Below are positions 6,781 through 8,604 of a stretch of 8,604 bases of DNA, piece by piece. This stretch comes from Pseudomonadales bacterium (GTDB lineage Bacteria > Pseudomonadota > Gammaproteobacteria > Pseudomonadales > JAHEIH01): contig JALRIU010000066.1 of assembly GCA_023255355.1 (NCBI GenBank), positions 1-8,604 on the forward strand, given 5' to 3'. The position numbers and the translations under genes are program-made. The first letter of the stretch is position 1; each line of letters begins with the position of its first letter. The notes beneath the pieces are model-generated. The model made no database searches. It saw only the letters and a list, made by a program, of their open reading frames with translations, and had not been told where the DNA came from.

Positions 6781-8364
6781 ATGCATTTTAAAAAAACAGC
6801 TGTTGCAGTCGCGCTGGTATGTTCAGGGTGCTCTTCAGCGATGGCAGAATTACTGCCAACAGTGCAATCGCAAAACCCATGGTTCACCGCTGATAGCGCA
6901 TCAATCAAGGCTAAGCAAGCGATTACTACACCCAAAACTGCCAAAAATATCATCCTTTTCGTAGGTGACGGCATGGGTGTTTCAACATTAACTGCATCGC
7001 GCATCTATCAAGGCCAGTTGGCAGGTAACCCAGGTGAAGAAGGTTTACTTAGCTTCGAATCATTTCCTTACACTGCAATGGTTAAAACCTACAACGTAGA
7101 CTCACAAACACCTGATAGCGCTGGAACGATGACCGCTATGATGAGTGGTTTAAAAACTGATGTTGGAGTGATTGGCGTTGACGCAGATATCCAGCGCGGA
7201 GACTGCAGCACTGTTGCTGGCAACGATGTTGCTAGTTACTTGGAGCTGGCTGAAATTGCAGGCATGGCTACCGGTGTTGTATCTACTGCGCGCATCACCC
7301 ATGCTACACCCGCTGCGACTTATGCAAAATCAGCAGACCGCAACTGGGAAGACGATGGTGATATGCCTGATGAAGCAAAAACAGCAGGCTGTGAAGATAT
7401 TGCCTCACAATTGGTGAACTTTGAAAAAAATCTCGAAGCACGTTACAGCGATATAGACGTCGATGGCATCGAAGTAGTCATGGGGGGTGGACGTCGCAGT
7501 TTCTTGCCTAAAGACGCTGCTTACAATAGCAACGATGCGGTATCAGCGGTTGAAGGTGACCGCACCGACGGTCGCGATCTGACTGCTGAGTGGCAAGCTC
7601 AATACAGCGATGGCAAATACATCACCGACAGCGCCGGATTAAATGCACTCGATTTATCAGCTGAAACACGCGTGATGGCTCTGTTCAATGAATCTCACAT
7701 GCAATACGAAGCCGATCGGGGCAACGACGTTGCTGGTGAGCCCTCTTTGACTGAAATGACCACTGCTGCAATAAAAGTATTGGAAAACGATGAAGACGGA
7801 TTCTTCTTGATGGTTGAATCAGGTCGTATCGATCACGCTCACCACGCGGGTAACGCAGCAGGTGCACTGACTGAAACTATTGAATTGTCAGATGCAGTTG
7901 CCGCTGCAGTTGCCAATACAAACCCAGATGAAACACTGATTCTGGTGACTGCTGACCACAGTCACGTTATGACTATTGGTGGTTATCCGAAACGTGGCAA
8001 CCCAATTTTGGGCAAAGTTGTCAGCGTAGGTTCAGATACCCCAGCACTGGCTGCAGACGACCTGCCTTACACCACACTGACTTACAACAATGGTTTGGGC
8101 TATCGCAACTTGGTTGATGAAACAGATTCCGATGCCAGCTACGCAGAAGCCGCCGTCAGTGGCCGTGTTGATTTAACCGCTGTTGACACCACTAACATCG
8201 GTTATCACCAAGAAACTCTGGTACCGCTTAGTTCAGAAACTCACGCGGGTGAAGACATCACTCTGCACGCAACCGGCCCAGGCTCACAGTACGTGAACGG
8301 TGTCGTCGAGCAGAGCCGTATTTTCCACATCATGAACAAGGCACGTCGCCTGATTGCAGAATAA
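6781..8364 (+). CDS. Secreted alkaline phosphatase, PhoA family, Vibrio/vertebrate type
   Basis: The enzyme hydrolyses phosphomonoesters to free phosphate outside the cytoplasm, using two Zn and one Mg. In the 527-residue protein all core parts are visible: GDGMG with metal ligand D63, [10 protein letters not shown] with nucleophile S113, [12 protein letters not shown] with H174, SADRNW with the phosphate-binding R187, [12 protein letters not shown] with E346, D351 and H355, TADHSHV with D392, H393 and H395, and ETHAGED with H488. Histidines in THATP and DHSH, where E. coli PhoA has Asp153 and Lys328, mark the high-turnover subtype seen in mammals, shrimp and Vibrio. Residues 238-320 contain an acidic stretch typical of inserts in marine members. 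The signal peptide ends at AMA (20-22); C17 gives only a poor lipobox. AAGAGG (6766-6771) lies 9 nt before the ATG. The stop is 10 bp from the next gene, so the two are probably one transcript. Confidence 0.96.
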   Translation: MHFKKTAVAVALVCSGCSSAMAELLPTVQSQNPWFTADSASIKAKQAITTPKTAKNIILFVGDGMGVSTLTASRIYQGQLAGNPGEEGLLSFESFPYTAMVKTYNVDSQTPDSAGTMTAMMSGLKTDVGVIGVDADIQRGDCSTVAGNDVASYLELAEIAGMATGVVSTARITHATPAATYAKSADRNWEDDGDMPDEAKTAGCEDIASQLVNFEKNLEARYSDIDVDGIEVVMGGGRRSFLPKDAAYNSNDAVSAVEGDRTDGRDLTAEWQAQYSDGKYITDSAGLNALDLSAETRVMALFNESHMQYEADRGNDVAGEPSLTEMTTAAIKVLENDEDGFFLMVESGRIDHAHHAGNAAGALTETIELSDAVAAAVANTNPDETLILVTADHSHVMTIGGYPKRGNPILGKVVSVGSDTPALAADDLPYTTLTYNNGLGYRNLVDETDSDASYAEAAVSGRVDLTAVDTTNIGYHQETLVPLSSETHAGEDITLHATGPGSQYVNGVVEQSRIFHIMNKARRLIAE

Positions 8365-8374
8365 GGATAGGGTA

Positions 8375-8604
8375 ATGAAACTTAAAACATTAGCAAAAGC
8401 GATTGGCGTATCGACGGTGTTGTTGAGCATGACCGCATGCGTTTTAGATGGCAGTGATGGACAGGACGGCAGTACTGGCCCACAAGGCCCACAAGGCGAG
8501 CAAGGCGCTACTGGTGCTACTGGCGCTACAGGCGCCACAGGCATGGACGGTAAAGATGCACCCAAAAACAGTCTTAGCCGCGTCGAATTGATCAGCAACG
8601 TTAA
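8375..8604 (+). CDS. Collagen-like Gly-X-Y lipoprotein, N-terminal part
   Basis: The reading frame stays open for 76 codons to the window edge. The start follows the alkaline phosphatase stop by 10 bp, with AAGGA (8363-8367) 7 nt upstream overlapping that stop, so it is probably co-transcribed and translationally coupled. A lysine-rich start and hydrophobic stretch end in LLSMTAC, a passable lipobox, making C22 the likely lipidated residue. Residues 26-61 are twelve uninterrupted Gly-X-Y triplets, including GPQ twice and GAT four times, then GMDGKD. After this begins what looks like a folded domain ([12 protein letters not shown]). Such collagen-like stalks usually hold a globular domain away from the cell surface. 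I recall marine PhoX-like (DUF839) phosphatases with this build (lipobox, Gly-X-Y stalk, then NSLxR), so the missing domain could be a further phosphatase. That identity is low-confidence because the domain lies outside the window. Confidence 0.8.
   Translation, partial: MKLKTLAKAIGVSTVLLSMTACVLDGSDGQDGSTGPQGPQGEQGATGATGATGATGMDGKDAPKNSLSRVELISNV
8450..8557 (+). repeat. Gly-X-Y coding repeat with a 9-bp tandem core
   Basis: Twelve collagen triplets are encoded here. Within them, four near-identical 9-bp units (GGCGCTACT and variants, 8504-8539) each encode Gly-Ala-Thr, and two identical GGCCCACAA units (8477-8494) each encode Gly-Pro-Gln. Gain or loss of a unit keeps the reading frame, so stalk length could vary between strains by slippage. 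Confidence 0.85.

Noticed and set aside
8284..8598. Minus-strand open frame with Pro-Val-Ala and Cys-Gly-Pro repeats
   Set aside because: It is the antisense of the collagen Gly-X-Y repeats and overlaps the end of the alkaline phosphatase and the lipoprotein, both of which have strong family evidence and ribosome sites.

Overview
The window looks like chromosomal DNA of a marine-type gammaproteobacterium. The grounds are an E. coli-like UDP-glucose dehydrogenase, a TonB-dependent receptor of the long plug-and-barrel type, a Vibrio/vertebrate-type secreted alkaline phosphatase, moderate base composition inside genes and AT-rich spacers. No insertion sequence, tRNA, rRNA, CRISPR array or phage gene was seen. 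The genus cannot be named from sequence alone.

Layout. The left part (1-2432) is on the minus strand: a partial PLP-dependent class III aminotransferase with an N-terminal membrane helix runs off the left edge, preceded by ugd. An intergenic stretch (2433-2592) and a strong Rho-independent terminator (2593-2623) separate these from a minus-strand TonB-dependent outer-membrane receptor (2650-5130). The receptor is divergent, across 237 bp, from a secreted calcineurin-like metallophosphoesterase (5368-6399, plus). After 381 bp of AT-rich DNA comes a secreted PhoA-family alkaline phosphatase (6781-8364, plus). Ten bp later a collagen-like Gly-X-Y lipoprotein begins and runs off the right edge.

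How the parts may work together. Two exported phosphoester hydrolases, an outer-membrane active transporter and a probable surface lipoprotein sit side by side, which suggests phosphate scavenging from organic phosphate. Reading the spacers by eye, four of them carry a Pho-box-like pair of heptamers (11-bp period, consensus near CTGTCAT), followed about 10 bp later by a -10-like hexamer. This is the geometry of the E. coli phoA promoter. The best copy precedes the metallophosphoesterase; weaker copies precede the alkaline phosphatase, the receptor and, unexpectedly, the aminotransferase. The working hypothesis is a PhoB-controlled phosphate-starvation locus that may also include a lipid- or surface-modification arm (UDP-glucuronate from Ugd, and the membrane-anchored aminotransferase). 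The family calls are well supported. The shared regulation, the receptor substrate and the link to the aminotransferase are inference.
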